Of a stretch of DNA of 64,000 nucleotides, positions 9,872 to 19,414 are shown in pieces; the stretch's first letter is position 1, and every line of letters begins with the position of its first letter. This DNA comes from Polynucleobacter sp. Tro8-14-1 (GTDB lineage: Bacteria > Pseudomonadota > Gammaproteobacteria > Burkholderiales > Burkholderiaceae), in NCBI RefSeq assembly GCF_018881655.1, contig NZ_JACVPX010000005.1:124001-188000 (forward strand), given 5' to 3'. The notes beneath the pieces are model-generated. The model saw only the letters and a program-made list of their open reading frames with translations, did no database searches and had not been told where the DNA came from. The translations under genes were made by a program, and so were the position numbers.

Positions 9872-10771
9872 TTGAAAGATTTTGTTCTTTACTGCAAATC
9901 CTATTCAAGGGATCTTCTGCGTCTAAAACGCCTGTTGGACTCTATCAATAAGTTCAATGTTGATCGCCTTCCTTTTTATATTTCTACTCCAAAAACAGAT
10001 CAAGCACTTCTCATAGAAGTTTTGGGGCAAGAGGGTTATACCTGGGTGGCTGATGAAGATATTGTGACTGCTAATCCTAAGGCTAGTTTTGAAAAGTATC
10101 GGGCTATGCCGGGCGGCTTGTCACAGCAGATTGTGAAATCTGAGTTTTGGCGCTTAGGCTTATCTGAAAACTATTTATGCCTAGATTCCGATAGTTTATT
10201 TATTCGAGATTTTCATCAATCTGATTTCTTATCTGTAGATGGCGTGCCTTACACAGTCCTGCATCAGAACAAAGAGCTTTTTCAGATTGCGTCCAATCGT
10301 GGTCAAGATAAAGTGGAGAGAGATCTTAGAGCTGAAGCGGACCGCGTGCAAAAATTATTTGGCCGTGTAGGGCCTAATTTTTATTGCGCGCCAGCCCCGT
10401 TTATTTGGTCTGCCAAGGTATGGCAATCATTGGATACACAATTTCTGCAACCTCAGGGTATGAGCATTTGGGATTTGATCACCCCGGAACATCCTGAGAC
10501 TTTGATTTATGGAGAAACCCTCCTAAAGTTCCACGCTATTCCGCTGATTGCGATTGAGCCCTTGTTTCGGATCTATCACTACGATTGGCAGTATTTCTTA
10601 ATGAGGCGCCTAGGTGAAACTGAAGCTAAGGTTGCAAAGCATTACATGGGGATTATTTATCAGTCCGCTTGGGAATCTGAGTTGAATTTCGGCGCTTCAC
10701 AAAAATCACTTCCCTCACGCGCACTCAAACGCTTAAAGCGCCTTGTTAGATACTTGCAAAGTTTTTTCTGA
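9872..10771 (+). CDS. DUF6492-like protein, putative glycosyltransferase-fold
   Basis: A 299-residue protein starting at TTG 9872, eight bases after a CAGGA ribosome binding site. It begins FVLYCKSYSRDLLRLKRLLDSI and contains CLDSDSLFIRDF near residue 110, a DxD-like motif typical of nucleotide-sugar-binding GT-A folds. The pattern resembles DUF6492 proteins, which occur in polysaccharide loci but are poorly characterised. It overlaps the next glycosyltransferase by one base (TGATG), so both are translated as a unit. Activity and substrate are unknown. The gene cut by the right edge of the window may belong to the same group. Confidence 0.65.
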   Translation: MKDFVLYCKSYSRDLLRLKRLLDSINKFNVDRLPFYISTPKTDQALLIEVLGQEGYTWVADEDIVTANPKASFEKYRAMPGGLSQQIVKSEFWRLGLSENYLCLDSDSLFIRDFHQSDFLSVDGVPYTVLHQNKELFQIASNRGQDKVERDLRAEADRVQKLFGRVGPNFYCAPAPFIWSAKVWQSLDTQFLQPQGMSIWDLITPEHPETLIYGETLLKFHAIPLIAIEPLFRIYHYDWQYFLMRRLGETEAKVAKHYMGIIYQSAWESELNFGASQKSLPSRALKRLKRLVRYLQSFF

Positions 10772-11694
10772 TGAAGGCTCCCGTTGTTAGTGTTCTTATG
10801 CCAGCATTTAACGCTGAGAAACATATAGCTGCCGCAATCGAAAGTATCTTGCAGCAGGACTTTACTAATTTTGAGCTCATTATCTTGAATGATGGCTCAA
10901 AGGATAAGACAGGCCAAGTAATCGATCAATTTAAAGATCCTCGTATTTATAGGATTGAACTTCAAGAAAATCAGGGTTTGGTCAAATCTCGCAATCAATT
11001 AGTTGCTGCATCGCGAGGACGCTATATAGCCTTTTTAGATTCCGATGACATTGCTTTGCCTCATCGTCTTCAGGCCCAAGTTAATTTCTTGGATTTAAAT
11101 CAAGTTGATATATGTGGAGGCGCCTATTACTCGTTATATGAGGCGACTGGCAAAAAAAAGGCATCTAAGGAGCGCTATTCAGACGCAGATATTCGAGCAC
11201 TCATGACAATCTCTAGCCCACTTTGCAATCCTGCGGTAATGGGTAGGGCGGAAGTATTTAAGACACACCCCTATAAAATTGGTAAAGATTATGCTGAGGA
11301 TTATTCATTATGGATAGATCTGGCTTTGGCTGGATGTCGCTTCGCCAATTTAAAAGAGAGGTTGATTACTTACAGGATTCACGATCGGCAGACTAGTCAA
11401 GTCCAGAATTCCGAGACAAACACGATTTTTAAAAAGAGTCGAGAGTATTACTTGGCGGGCCTCGGTATTGGGCCCTCTTTTGCTCCAAGATCGTTGAGTT
11501 TTAGTAACAGGATGAAAATAGCTATTCCATTCTTAATGCAGTTGAATCATAAAATTCCCAATATTTCTGTCGGAGCTAACTACGAGATCTATGCGCGCTT
11601 CCAGTTCCGTGGAAATGGCGTTCTGACACCATTCACTAGGCTAGAGCGCTTGATGGTGTCGACTGTTGTCAGTCTTTATGGGCGACTAGCTTAG
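10771..11694 (+). CDS. Family 2 glycosyltransferase
   Basis: A 307-residue GT-A enzyme with the classic GT2 opening VSVLMPAFNAEKHIAAAIESIL, then NDGSKDKTGQVI, and the DxD motif in YIAFLDSDDIALPHRL near 88-103. It lacks a long C-terminal membrane domain, so it is probably a soluble or peripherally attached transferase. It is coupled to the preceding DUF6492-like gene by a one-base overlap. It converges with the GT11 gene, with only five bases between the two stop codons and no obvious terminator. Sugar specificity cannot be read from the sequence. Confidence 0.88.
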   Translation: MKAPVVSVLMPAFNAEKHIAAAIESILQQDFTNFELIILNDGSKDKTGQVIDQFKDPRIYRIELQENQGLVKSRNQLVAASRGRYIAFLDSDDIALPHRLQAQVNFLDLNQVDICGGAYYSLYEATGKKKASKERYSDADIRALMTISSPLCNPAVMGRAEVFKTHPYKIGKDYAEDYSLWIDLALAGCRFANLKERLITYRIHDRQTSQVQNSETNTIFKKSREYYLAGLGIGPSFAPRSLSFSNRMKIAIPFLMQLNHKIPNISVGANYEIYARFQFRGNGVLTPFTRLERLMVSTVVSLYGRLA

Positions 11695-11699
11695 GTGGG

Positions 11700-12584
11700 T
11701 TAAATACGCTTCCAACTAGGCGGAAGTAGATCATTTAAATCCAGGCTGGTGTCATTCATCCATTTTTTTGGACAGTAAATGGTGCCGTTTGGATTCTTGC
11801 TAAGCCATGCCGCCCACCAACTGAGAGAGCTATTGGCAATCAAATGATTCTGGCAATGAGTCATGAGTTCAAGTTCTTGAATAACAGCATCACTGCTATT
11901 GAGTGACTGTATGAATGTAGCTCTTTCTGGGTATGGAAGATTTTCTTTTGCCCATGTAATGTCATCTGAGAAAACAAAAAAATGGGTTTCTGGACTTTGC
12001 TCCAGCAATAGCTTCATGCCCGTATGATAGTAATCAAGGCCAACGAAGCCATGTACTTTTGCAGCGCTAGCTAGATTCACATAATCACCGCGGCGCACGT
12101 GCACCATGGCTGAATTAGTCGCTTGAATTTGCTGAAGATAGTTTTGGTAATGGCTGTCGAGAGACTTTTTTGGACTAATTTCACTTTGAATAATCGACTT
12201 AATACTCTCAAAGTATTTATAAGACTGCCAATAGCCCATGAGATAGAGGTTCTGCTGTTTAAAAGCAGGTGACTTACTTAGTCGAGGATCAAATCGATAA
12301 GGAGCTTGCTCTGTAAAGATAAACGGAGTGATTGGCCAGAATTTTTGCGCAATGCGTTGTATGCGTTTGGGGCGCTTAATCTTTGGCTGAAAGGAAATTA
12401 ATGAACCTTTGGTATTTAATTCACTCAGCATTAGCTCTCGAGGAGTCACATCATCATAGGTTTGGGTATACCAGCTATGGTCAAGCAGCAATGGAACTTG
12501 TTTTTGCAGGGCAAGGGCCCTTCCGGTGGCATATTGAAAGAGTTGATTGCCAAGTCCACCCTGTAGCTGTGCGATGATATTCAT
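11700..12584 (-). CDS. Alpha-1,2-fucosyltransferase (GT11)
   Basis: A 294-residue GT11 enzyme. The N-terminal LQGGLGNQLFQYATGRALA, the GDP-fucose-binding HVRRGDYVN near residue 160, the FFVFSDDITWAKENL block and the ANSSLSWWAAWLSKNP block near 250-265 are the family signatures. GT11 enzymes transfer fucose from GDP-L-fucose to galactose in alpha-1,2 linkage. The donor could be made by the manC-gmd-fcl operon at the right end of the window. It is the only cluster gene on the minus strand, and it is divergent from the GT10 gene across a 95-base AT-rich gap. Confidence 0.88.
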   Translation of the reverse strand: MNIIAQLQGGLGNQLFQYATGRALALQKQVPLLLDHSWYTQTYDDVTPRELMLSELNTKGSLISFQPKIKRPKRIQRIAQKFWPITPFIFTEQAPYRFDPRLSKSPAFKQQNLYLMGYWQSYKYFESIKSIIQSEISPKKSLDSHYQNYLQQIQATNSAMVHVRRGDYVNLASAAKVHGFVGLDYYHTGMKLLLEQSPETHFFVFSDDITWAKENLPYPERATFIQSLNSSDAVIQELELMTHCQNHLIANSSLSWWAAWLSKNPNGTIYCPKKWMNDTSLDLNDLLPPSWKRI

Positions 12585-12679
12585 AACTTTATAATTAAAA
12601 CATTAGATGGGGCTTTTGGTGCATTTGCTAAAAACGTAGAGCCTCCATTCTTTATATATTCCATATAAATAGGTCTTTT

Positions 12680-13741
12680 ATGCTGATTGGCAGTATTTAC
12701 GGTTGGGAAAACGGGGAAGATGACATTTTCAACCCTCAAAGCCTACGTAATCGAGACAATTGTCTCGAGCCAATGCGTGTTTTGCAGGAAGTGGCACTGA
12801 GTCAAGATGTCGAGTTACATACTGCAGACGTCAATGAGAAGAATGGTGTAAGTCCAGATTTCGGACTCTATGTTGAGTCTATCGACTTTGTTTCCACATC
12901 CATTAAGAAAAATTATTTAATTCTGTATGAGACACCGCTGACCGTCCCCAGAAATGCTGAATATCAATATCTCAATCATTTCGATGGCATTTTTACTTGG
13001 AATAAGGATTTACTTGAAAAAGGCTTTTCGGATGATCAAGGAAGAACTATTTCTGCCGAACGCTTCATTGAAATATTCCACCCCAATCCCATCCCGTCAG
13101 AGTGCGGACAAGACTTTGTCAGCTTGCCATTTGCTCAGCGACCAGATTTGGTCTGTTTGATTGGCAGCAACCGGCATGCTAATGCGCATGATGACCGAGA
13201 GCTCTATTCAGAAAGGGTGCGAGCGGTTCGTTGGTTTGAAAAGCACGCGTCAGGAGAATTAAAACTTTATGGCAACGGTTGGAAGGTGCCACAAAAGCGA
13301 TTGGGTAAACTAGGCAAGCTGCGTTACCGCATGGAAAAAATTTATCCCTGGATTACCTCAAAGCCAGTATTTCCTAGTTACCAAGGGCCCGCAACAACTA
13401 AGCATGAAGTTTTGAGTAAAACCAAGTTTTGCATTTGTTTTGAGAATGCGAGAGATATTCCGGGTTATTTAACCGAAAAGATCTTTGACTGTTTATTTGC
13501 TGGCTGCATTCCTATTTATTGGGGAGAAGCTAATGTAGCTCATGCGATTCCATCTGACTGTTTTATTGATTTCCGAAAATTCGCTGATTACAGTGAGCTA
13601 AATCAATTTATTAGCACTATGACTGCGCAAACCTTTGCCTCTTATCAAGAGGCTGCTATTCAGTTCTTGAAGGGCTCAGGCTTTACCTCGTATACCTCTG
13701 AGAGCTTTGCTAACTGCATTGTGGCTGGTCTTAAGCGCTAG
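12680..13741 (+). CDS. GT10 family (alpha-1,3/1,4-)fucosyltransferase
   Basis: A 353-residue protein whose C-terminal half carries the GT10 signature: KTKFCICFENARDIPGYLTEK, then IFDCLFAGCIPIYWG and a DCFIDFRKF block, at about residues 245-300. GT10 enzymes transfer fucose from GDP-L-fucose to GlcNAc or glucose in Lewis-type glycans. The first 130 residues resemble no family I can name. With the adjacent GT11 gene it could build a difucosylated epitope, but the acceptor is unknown. It starts at ATG 12680 downstream of an AT-rich inverted repeat. Confidence 0.82.
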   Translation: MLIGSIYGWENGEDDIFNPQSLRNRDNCLEPMRVLQEVALSQDVELHTADVNEKNGVSPDFGLYVESIDFVSTSIKKNYLILYETPLTVPRNAEYQYLNHFDGIFTWNKDLLEKGFSDDQGRTISAERFIEIFHPNPIPSECGQDFVSLPFAQRPDLVCLIGSNRHANAHDDRELYSERVRAVRWFEKHASGELKLYGNGWKVPQKRLGKLGKLRYRMEKIYPWITSKPVFPSYQGPATTKHEVLSKTKFCICFENARDIPGYLTEKIFDCLFAGCIPIYWGEANVAHAIPSDCFIDFRKFADYSELNQFISTMTAQTFASYQEAAIQFLKGSGFTSYTSESFANCIVAGLKR

Positions 13742-13761
13742 TAGCCGTGCAATAATTCGTT

Positions 13762-14700
13762 ATGACTTTAATAAACTTAAGCTCACGATCTAGGAAGCCT
13801 ATCGCTGAATCGGAGATATTGTTGGCTGGCCCCGTCAGAAATGCCTCTAACCATATTGCTAATGATATTGAAAAGGTTCTGACGAGCCTTGGTCAATTTA
13901 AAGCAGTCTATTGTTTTATTGTTGAGAGTGATTCTAGTGACGATACCCTGCAAAGACTGGAGGAGATGTCTAAGAAATTCAAGAATTTCTCATTCATCAC
14001 CGCTGGTCAACTCAGCAAAAAACTTCCAAAAAGAACGGATCGGATTGCATACGCTAGAAATTTAATTATTGATGCAGTAGCGAGTGATCCAAAATACCAA
14101 AATATAGATTACGTCGCGATGGCCGATTTGGATGGTATGAACGGTCTAGTTACTCAAGAAAAAATTGCTCAATGCTGGGAGGTGGATGAACCGTGGGATG
14201 TTATTACGGCCAACCAGCTTGGTGGTTACTATGATATTTGGGCTTTAAGCCATCCCCATTGGAACCCCATGGATTGCTGGGAGCAAAAGCATCGCTTAGA
14301 AGTCATCCTGGGCGACAAGGCAGCCACTGAGATTGCGCTTGGTTGCAAGCAAGTGGTGATTGATCCTCGCGCAGACCTCATTGAAGTGGATTCTGCATTT
14401 GGTGGTCTGGGAATCTACAAGCGCGAAGCATTTCTGGCGGGTAGATATGCCGGCACCGATTCAGAGGCTGGAGGCATAGATGTTGCTGACCATACTCCGT
14501 TTCATCGGGAGTTGCGACAAAAGGGTTTCCGGATCTTTATTAATCCTGCTTTGATTAACTGTAATAAGGCATCTGGATCTGATGAGCCTGTAGTGCTTCC
14601 TAAGCCTAGGGGCGCAGTAAAGCTCATTAAAAAATTAGGCATTTTGATATTTGGTAAGAAACGCTTTAACAAGTATCTACAATTGATGCATACCCCTTAA
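13762..14700 (+). CDS. Glycosyltransferase-like protein (CAP59/GT69-like)
   Basis: A 312-residue protein. It opens with ILLAGPVRNASNHIANDIEKVL, followed by FIVESDSSDDTLQRL and RIAYARNLIID, then DYVAMADLDGMNG near residue 120, a DxD-type motif. The combination resembles CAP59/GT69-like mannosyltransferases of bacterial polysaccharide clusters, although the match is by pattern only. It sits between the GT10 fucosyltransferase gene and rfbB, 15 bases upstream of the latter, so it is likely transcribed together with the rhamnose genes. Confidence 0.65.
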   Translation: MTLINLSSRSRKPIAESEILLAGPVRNASNHIANDIEKVLTSLGQFKAVYCFIVESDSSDDTLQRLEEMSKKFKNFSFITAGQLSKKLPKRTDRIAYARNLIIDAVASDPKYQNIDYVAMADLDGMNGLVTQEKIAQCWEVDEPWDVITANQLGGYYDIWALSHPHWNPMDCWEQKHRLEVILGDKAATEIALGCKQVVIDPRADLIEVDSAFGGLGIYKREAFLAGRYAGTDSEAGGIDVADHTPFHRELRQKGFRIFINPALINCNKASGSDEPVVLPKPRGAVKLIKKLGILIFGKKRFNKYLQLMHTP

Positions 14701-14715
14701 ATTAGAGGCAATCAA

Positions 14716-15774
14716 ATGATTTTGGTAACAGGCGGCGCAGGTTTTATTGGTGGCAATTTTGTCTTGGATTGGCTGAAAGTTCCAGGTAATGAAGGCATTA
14801 TTAATTTAGATAAATTAACGTATGCCGGCAACTTGGCCACACTTGACTCTTTAAAAAATGATCCACGCCATGTCTTTGTTCATGGCGATATTGGTGATAA
14901 AGAGTTGGTTGCTAAGTTGCTGAAAGAACATAAGCCACGCGCCATCGTCAACTTTGCTGCCGAGAGCCATGTGGATCGCTCAATTCATGGGCCGGCTGAA
15001 TTTGTAACCACGAATATTGTCGGTACATTTAATTTATTAGAGTGCGCACGCGAGTATTGGAATTCTCTTGAAGGAAAAGAGAAAGAGGGATTCCGCTTTC
15101 ATCATGTATCCACCGATGAAGTGTATGGCTCTTTATCGTTGACTGATGCTGCTTTCACGGAAACTAATCCTTACGAGCCAAACAGTCCTTATTCAGCGTC
15201 CAAAGCAGCTTCAGATCATTTGGTACGGGCTTGGTTCCATACCTATGGGTTCCCAGTAGTCACTACCAATTGCTCCAATAACTATGGCCCTTATCACTTC
15301 CCAGAGAAGTTGATTCCCTTAGTGATATTGAATGCACTTAATAGCAAGCCTTTGCCCATTTATGGCGATGGCCAACAAATTCGAGATTGGCTATACGTTG
15401 GCGATCACTGTTCGGCAATTCGTGAAGTATTGGCTAAAGGTAAATTGGGCGAGACCTATAACATTGGCGGCTGGAATGAAAAAGCCAATATCGATGTTGT
15501 GAAAACGATTTGTCGTATTTTGGATGAGCTCAAGCCACGTGCTGACGGCAAGCCATATGCAGAGCAAATTACTTTTGTAAAAGATCGCCCTGGCCATGAT
15601 CGCCGTTATGCGATTGATGCTAGCAAGGTGGAGCGTGAGCTTGGCTGGCGCCCTGCAGAAACCTTTGATACCGGTATTCGTAAAACCGTTCAGTGGTATT
15701 TGGATAATCCAGTTTGGATTGAGGGCGTAGTAAGTGGCTCTTATCGCGACTGGGTCCAAAAGCAATACAACTAA
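14716..15774 (+). CDS. rfbB: dTDP-glucose 4,6-dehydratase
   Basis: Second step of dTDP-L-rhamnose synthesis: dTDP-glucose to dTDP-4-keto-6-deoxyglucose. It is a 352-residue extended SDR with the NAD motif GGAGFIG at 6-12, the active-site block [12 protein letters not shown] and the catalytic [15 protein letters not shown]. The remaining pathway genes follow in the order rfbD-rfbA-rfbC with very short spacing, so the cell can make dTDP-rhamnose for LPS or capsule. Confidence 0.97.
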   Translation: MILVTGGAGFIGGNFVLDWLKVPGNEGIINLDKLTYAGNLATLDSLKNDPRHVFVHGDIGDKELVAKLLKEHKPRAIVNFAAESHVDRSIHGPAEFVTTNIVGTFNLLECAREYWNSLEGKEKEGFRFHHVSTDEVYGSLSLTDAAFTETNPYEPNSPYSASKAASDHLVRAWFHTYGFPVVTTNCSNNYGPYHFPEKLIPLVILNALNSKPLPIYGDGQQIRDWLYVGDHCSAIREVLAKGKLGETYNIGGWNEKANIDVVKTICRILDELKPRADGKPYAEQITFVKDRPGHDRRYAIDASKVERELGWRPAETFDTGIRKTVQWYLDNPVWIEGVVSGSYRDWVQKQYN

Positions 15775-15781
15775 GTTTCCA

Positions 15782-16756
15782 ATGAATATTCTGGTATTTG
15801 GTAAGGATGGTCAACTAGGTAAAGCCTTCCGAGTGCTTTTTGATGCTGTAGCACTTCCGGATGAAGTGAATATTCAGTATGTTGGTCGCACTGAATGCGA
15901 TCTCAGTAACGGCGAGGCTCTTAATGCTTTGCTTGCTGTAGAAAAGCCAAGCCTCATCATCAATGCTTCTGCTTATACGGCCGTTGATAAAGCTGAGACT
16001 GAGATTGATATGGCATACGCCATTAATGCGCGAGCGCCAGAATCCATGGCGCAATATGCTTCTCAACATGGCGCCACTTTTTTGCACTATTCCACTGATT
16101 ATGTTTTTGATGGCAATAAAGATGGCTGGTACGCAGAGGATGATGAACGCAATCCCTTAGGTATTTACGGAAAAAGTAAAGCAGCTGGCGAGCTTGCTAT
16201 AGAAAAGGCTTTTGCAAATTCAGCACTAGGGCAGTTTGCAATTTTCAGAACAAGCTGGGTTTATGGCGATGGCGGTAATTTCATCAGAACAATGTTGCGT
16301 TTAGCAAAGGATCGTAAAGAGCTCAAAGTCATTCATGATCAGCATGGTGTTCCAACTAGCGCAAATTGGCTTGCTCAGGTGAGTCTAGACTTGGTGTTAA
16401 ATCAAGAGTTCCAAATCAAGCAATTTACTTCCGGTATCTATCATGCAGTTCCTTCGGGGGAAACCACCTGGCATGGATTAGCCTGTTTGGCGATTCAGGC
16501 TGCCCTTGATGCGGGAATCACACTGAAAGCAAGGCCTGAGGCTATTAAGCCCATTCCGGCTACCGAATACCCCTTGCCAGCCCCACGACCAATGAATTCC
16601 CGTATGGATAGCACTAAATTGCGTCGCGCCCTAGAAGGCGGTCTTTTGAAAGCTTCAAACTCTTATAATGAACTTCAAAATGTGCCAAATTTCCCAGTTT
16701 GGGATGGCATGGTTCAAGAATACGTATCCAAGCTTGCTGCGGACGGTTTGATCTAA
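15782..16756 (+). CDS. rfbD: dTDP-4-dehydrorhamnose reductase
   Basis: Final NAD(P)H-dependent reduction to dTDP-L-rhamnose. With ATG 15782 the protein has 324 residues and starts MNILVFGKDGQLGKAF, the family N-terminus. An upstream in-frame ATG at 15734, inside rfbB, would add 16 unrelated residues and is rejected. Key features are NASAYTAVDKAE, the HYSTDYVFDG block and YGKSKAAGE with the catalytic Tyr and Lys. The gap to rfbB is seven bases. Downstream a short hairpin precedes rfbA. Confidence 0.96.
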   Translation: MNILVFGKDGQLGKAFRVLFDAVALPDEVNIQYVGRTECDLSNGEALNALLAVEKPSLIINASAYTAVDKAETEIDMAYAINARAPESMAQYASQHGATFLHYSTDYVFDGNKDGWYAEDDERNPLGIYGKSKAAGELAIEKAFANSALGQFAIFRTSWVYGDGGNFIRTMLRLAKDRKELKVIHDQHGVPTSANWLAQVSLDLVLNQEFQIKQFTSGIYHAVPSGETTWHGLACLAIQAALDAGITLKARPEAIKPIPATEYPLPAPRPMNSRMDSTKLRRALEGGLLKASNSYNELQNVPNFPVWDGMVQEYVSKLAADGLI

Positions 16757-16759
16757 AAA

Positions 16760-16793
16760 ACCCCTCTTGCTGCCTGAGGTACTAAATAGGGGT
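16760..16793 (+). promoter_or_regulatory. Hairpin overlapping the rfbA ribosome binding site
   Basis: Six-base arms ACCCCT (16760-16765) and AGGGGT (16788-16793) are complementary, with a 22-base loop. The 3' arm contains AGGGG, the best Shine-Dalgarno candidate for the rfbA ATG at 16801. If the stem forms, it would hide that site. This is seen in the sequence only. The stem is short, so a regulatory role is a guess. Confidence 0.3.
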
Positions 16794-16800
16794 AATTTGC

Positions 16801-17730
16801 ATGAGTGTAAATCGTAAGGGCATTATTTTGGCTGGCGGGTCTGGAACTCGTCTGTACCCAGTTACTCAGGCTGTCTCTAAGCAACTAATGCCGGTTTATG
16901 ACAAGCCGATGGTTTATTACCCTTTAAGCACTTTAATGTTGGCTGGTATTCGTGACATTTTGCTTATTTCTACCCCGCATGACACACCTCGCTTCTCGGA
17001 GTTATTGGGCGATGGTTCACAGTGGGGTCTCAATATTGAATATTGTGTGCAGCCTTCACCAGATGGTTTGGCACAAGCATTTACTTTGGGTAAGAATTTC
17101 GTAGGAAATAATCCTAGTGCCTTAGTTCTTGGCGACAATATTTTTTATGGTCATGAATTGGTAGATCAATTGGATAGTGCAAACGATCGCAGTACTGGCG
17201 CAACAGTGTTTGCATATCACGTGAATGATCCTGAGCGCTATGGTGTGGTTGAGTTTGATAAAGATTACAAAGCACTATCGATTGAAGAGAAGCCTCTAAA
17301 GCCAAGAAGTAGTTACGCAGTTACTGGTTTGTATTTTTATGACAATCAAGTGTGCGACATTGCGGCCTCGATTAAGCCTAGCGCTCGTGGGGAGCTTGAG
17401 ATTACCGATGTAAATCGTGTTTACCTAGAAAAGAATGAATTAAGCGTAGAAATCATGGGCCGTGGCTTTGCCTGGTTGGATACGGGAACTCACGACTCAT
17501 TGCTCGATGCTGCTGGCTTTATCGCCACGCTGCAGAAGCGCCAGGGACTAATGGTTGCCTGCCCCGAAGAGATTGCTTATCGTCAAGGCTGGATCACTGC
17601 AGAAGCAGTTCAAAAAGTGGCAGCACAGCTAAGTAAAAATAGTTATGGACAGTATCTTGGCAAGATTTTGAATGAGCTCAACACTTCTGCACAACCTATC
17701 TCTCTATCCGCCAAGAAGACTAGCAAATGA
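16801..17730 (+). CDS. rfbA: Glucose-1-phosphate thymidylyltransferase
   Basis: First step of dTDP-L-rhamnose synthesis: glucose-1-phosphate plus dTTP to dTDP-glucose. It is 309 residues, with the nucleotidyltransferase signature [16 protein letters not shown] at 7-22, the [17 protein letters not shown] block and the metal-binding LGDNIFYG near 110. Its TGA overlaps the ATG of rfbC (ATGA), indicating coupled translation. The ribosome binding site lies in a possible hairpin. Confidence 0.97.
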   Translation: MSVNRKGIILAGGSGTRLYPVTQAVSKQLMPVYDKPMVYYPLSTLMLAGIRDILLISTPHDTPRFSELLGDGSQWGLNIEYCVQPSPDGLAQAFTLGKNFVGNNPSALVLGDNIFYGHELVDQLDSANDRSTGATVFAYHVNDPERYGVVEFDKDYKALSIEEKPLKPRSSYAVTGLYFYDNQVCDIAASIKPSARGELEITDVNRVYLEKNELSVEIMGRGFAWLDTGTHDSLLDAAGFIATLQKRQGLMVACPEEIAYRQGWITAEAVQKVAAQLSKNSYGQYLGKILNELNTSAQPISLSAKKTSK

Positions 17731-18293
17731 GCACCCCTTCTAAATTGCAAATAACGCCAACCGCTATTCATGATGTTTTCATCCTAGAGCCAAAAGTATT
17801 TGGTGACGAGCGCGGTTGGTTTACTGAATCGTTTAATGCAGAAGACTTTGCTAAAGCAACCGGACTTGATATTGAATTTGTTCAGGACAACCATTCCTTT
17901 TCTCGTCAATGGACTTTGCGTGGTTTGCACTATCAGCTAGAGCAGACTCAGGGTAAATTAGTGCGAGTCGTCGCTGGTAGCGTCTTTGATGTTGCAGTAG
18001 ATATCCGAAAAGATTCTCCAACTTATGGAAAATGGGTTGGTGTTGAGCTCAGCGCGCAGAATCATAAGCAGCTATGGATTCCAGCAAAACTTGCACACGG
18101 CTTTTTAGTGCTTTCAGAAACGGCAGAATTTTTATATAAAACCACCGATTACTACCACCCGCAAAGTGAGGCCTGTCTTGCCTGGAATGATCCAACGGTT
18201 GCTATTGAATGGCCTTTGCCTGCTGGCGTTCAGCCCAATATGAATGCTAAAGATGCAGCTGGCTATTCATGGGATGCAGCCCCGAAGTTCTAA
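17727..18293 (+). CDS. rfbC: dTDP-4-dehydrorhamnose 3,5-epimerase
   Basis: Double epimerisation of dTDP-4-keto-6-deoxyglucose at C3 and C5. It is a 188-residue cupin-fold protein with [13 protein letters not shown] near the N-terminus, [10 protein letters not shown], the catalytic-histidine block [18 protein letters not shown] and [11 protein letters not shown]. It overlaps rfbA by four bases. With rfbB, rfbD and rfbA it completes the rhamnose donor pathway inside this cluster. Confidence 0.96.
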   Translation: MSTPSKLQITPTAIHDVFILEPKVFGDERGWFTESFNAEDFAKATGLDIEFVQDNHSFSRQWTLRGLHYQLEQTQGKLVRVVAGSVFDVAVDIRKDSPTYGKWVGVELSAQNHKQLWIPAKLAHGFLVLSETAEFLYKTTDYYHPQSEACLAWNDPTVAIEWPLPAGVQPNMNAKDAAGYSWDAAPKF

Positions 18294-18334
18294 TTCAATA
18301 TCAGGCGCTCTTAAAAAGATAAGATAATGCTCAT

Positions 18335-19402
18335 ATGAGCGCTGTATCTTCTACCTCCGCGGTAAATCATTCTGCCAATCCTAAGATTTTGTTGGTGAAG
18401 CTCTCCTCATTGGGAGACGTACTTCATAACCTACCGATTGTTTGGGATTTGCGTGCACGCCTACCGCATGCCCAAATTGACTGGGTAGTTGAGGAGGGGT
18501 ATGTTCATTTGCTTGAGCCACTTTTGAGTCGTGATGGATTTAGGGGTATCGATCGCATCATTCCAGTTGGTTTACGTCGCTGGAAAAAGAATCTTCTCAA
18601 GGCGTCAACATGGCAGCAATTTTTTAGATTCAAAAAAGAGCTGCAAGAGGTTTCTTATGACGTCATTATTGAAACTCAAGGACTGCTTAAATCAGCCATT
18701 GTTTGTTCTTTGGCTAGCAAATCCGCAAATGTAGTGATTGCAGGACTTGCCAATGCAACCGAGTTTTCTGGTTACGAGCCGATAGCCCGATATTTTTACA
18801 ATCAATCGGTCCAGGTACCCACTCAGTGTCACGCTGTAGATCGTTCGCGTTGGGTAATGTGCTCGGCTTTAGATTGGCCCCTGGTTGATCGTGCTAGCGC
18901 CCCAAAATTCTATCCACAGAACTACGTTGATTCTCTAAATGCGAGTGGATTAAGCATCTTTGAGAAATTGAAGTCTCCCTATGTTCTATGTTTTCACTCG
19001 ACTGCTAGAGAAGCAAAACGTTGGTCGAATAAGAATTGGGTAATGCTGGGTAAAGAGTTATCTAGCAAGGGATACGAGATCGTACTTCCCTGGGGAAGTG
19101 CTGCTGAGAGAGATGTCAGCGTTCAAATTGCGGGTCAAATACCGGGCGCGATAGTCCCTCCTGCATTTTCAATTGAGAATGCTTTCACAGTCATTGCGGG
19201 TGCTGCACTCACAGTTGGTGTAGATACGGGCTTGACCCATTTAGCTGCAGTGTTGGGTAAGCCAACAGTCGAAATTTATTGCGATTCACCGAGATGGAAG
19301 ACCGAAGGTTATTGGTCTGAGAATATTCGTAATGTGGGTGATATTCAAGCACCACCTAGTGTGGCAGAAGTGATTAAAGCTTCTATGAATTTACTGCCTT
19401 AA
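18335..19402 (+). CDS. waaC: LPS heptosyltransferase I
   Basis: A GT9 enzyme that transfers the first L-glycero-D-manno-heptose from ADP-heptose onto Kdo2-lipid A at the cytoplasmic face of the inner membrane. It has 355 residues, with KILLVKLSSLGDVLHNLPIV at the start of the N-terminal domain, CFHSTAREAKRWSNKNWV in the middle and the VGVDTGLTHLAAVLGKPTVEIY block of GT9 donor-binding sites. It closes the glycan cluster and converges with the TolC-family gene, 12 bases apart. Confidence 0.9.
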   Translation: MSAVSSTSAVNHSANPKILLVKLSSLGDVLHNLPIVWDLRARLPHAQIDWVVEEGYVHLLEPLLSRDGFRGIDRIIPVGLRRWKKNLLKASTWQQFFRFKKELQEVSYDVIIETQGLLKSAIVCSLASKSANVVIAGLANATEFSGYEPIARYFYNQSVQVPTQCHAVDRSRWVMCSALDWPLVDRASAPKFYPQNYVDSLNASGLSIFEKLKSPYVLCFHSTAREAKRWSNKNWVMLGKELSSKGYEIVLPWGSAAERDVSVQIAGQIPGAIVPPAFSIENAFTVIAGAALTVGVDTGLTHLAAVLGKPTVEIYCDSPRWKTEGYWSENIRNVGDIQAPPSVAEVIKASMNLLP

Positions 19403-19414
19403 AGTTGCGCAGGC

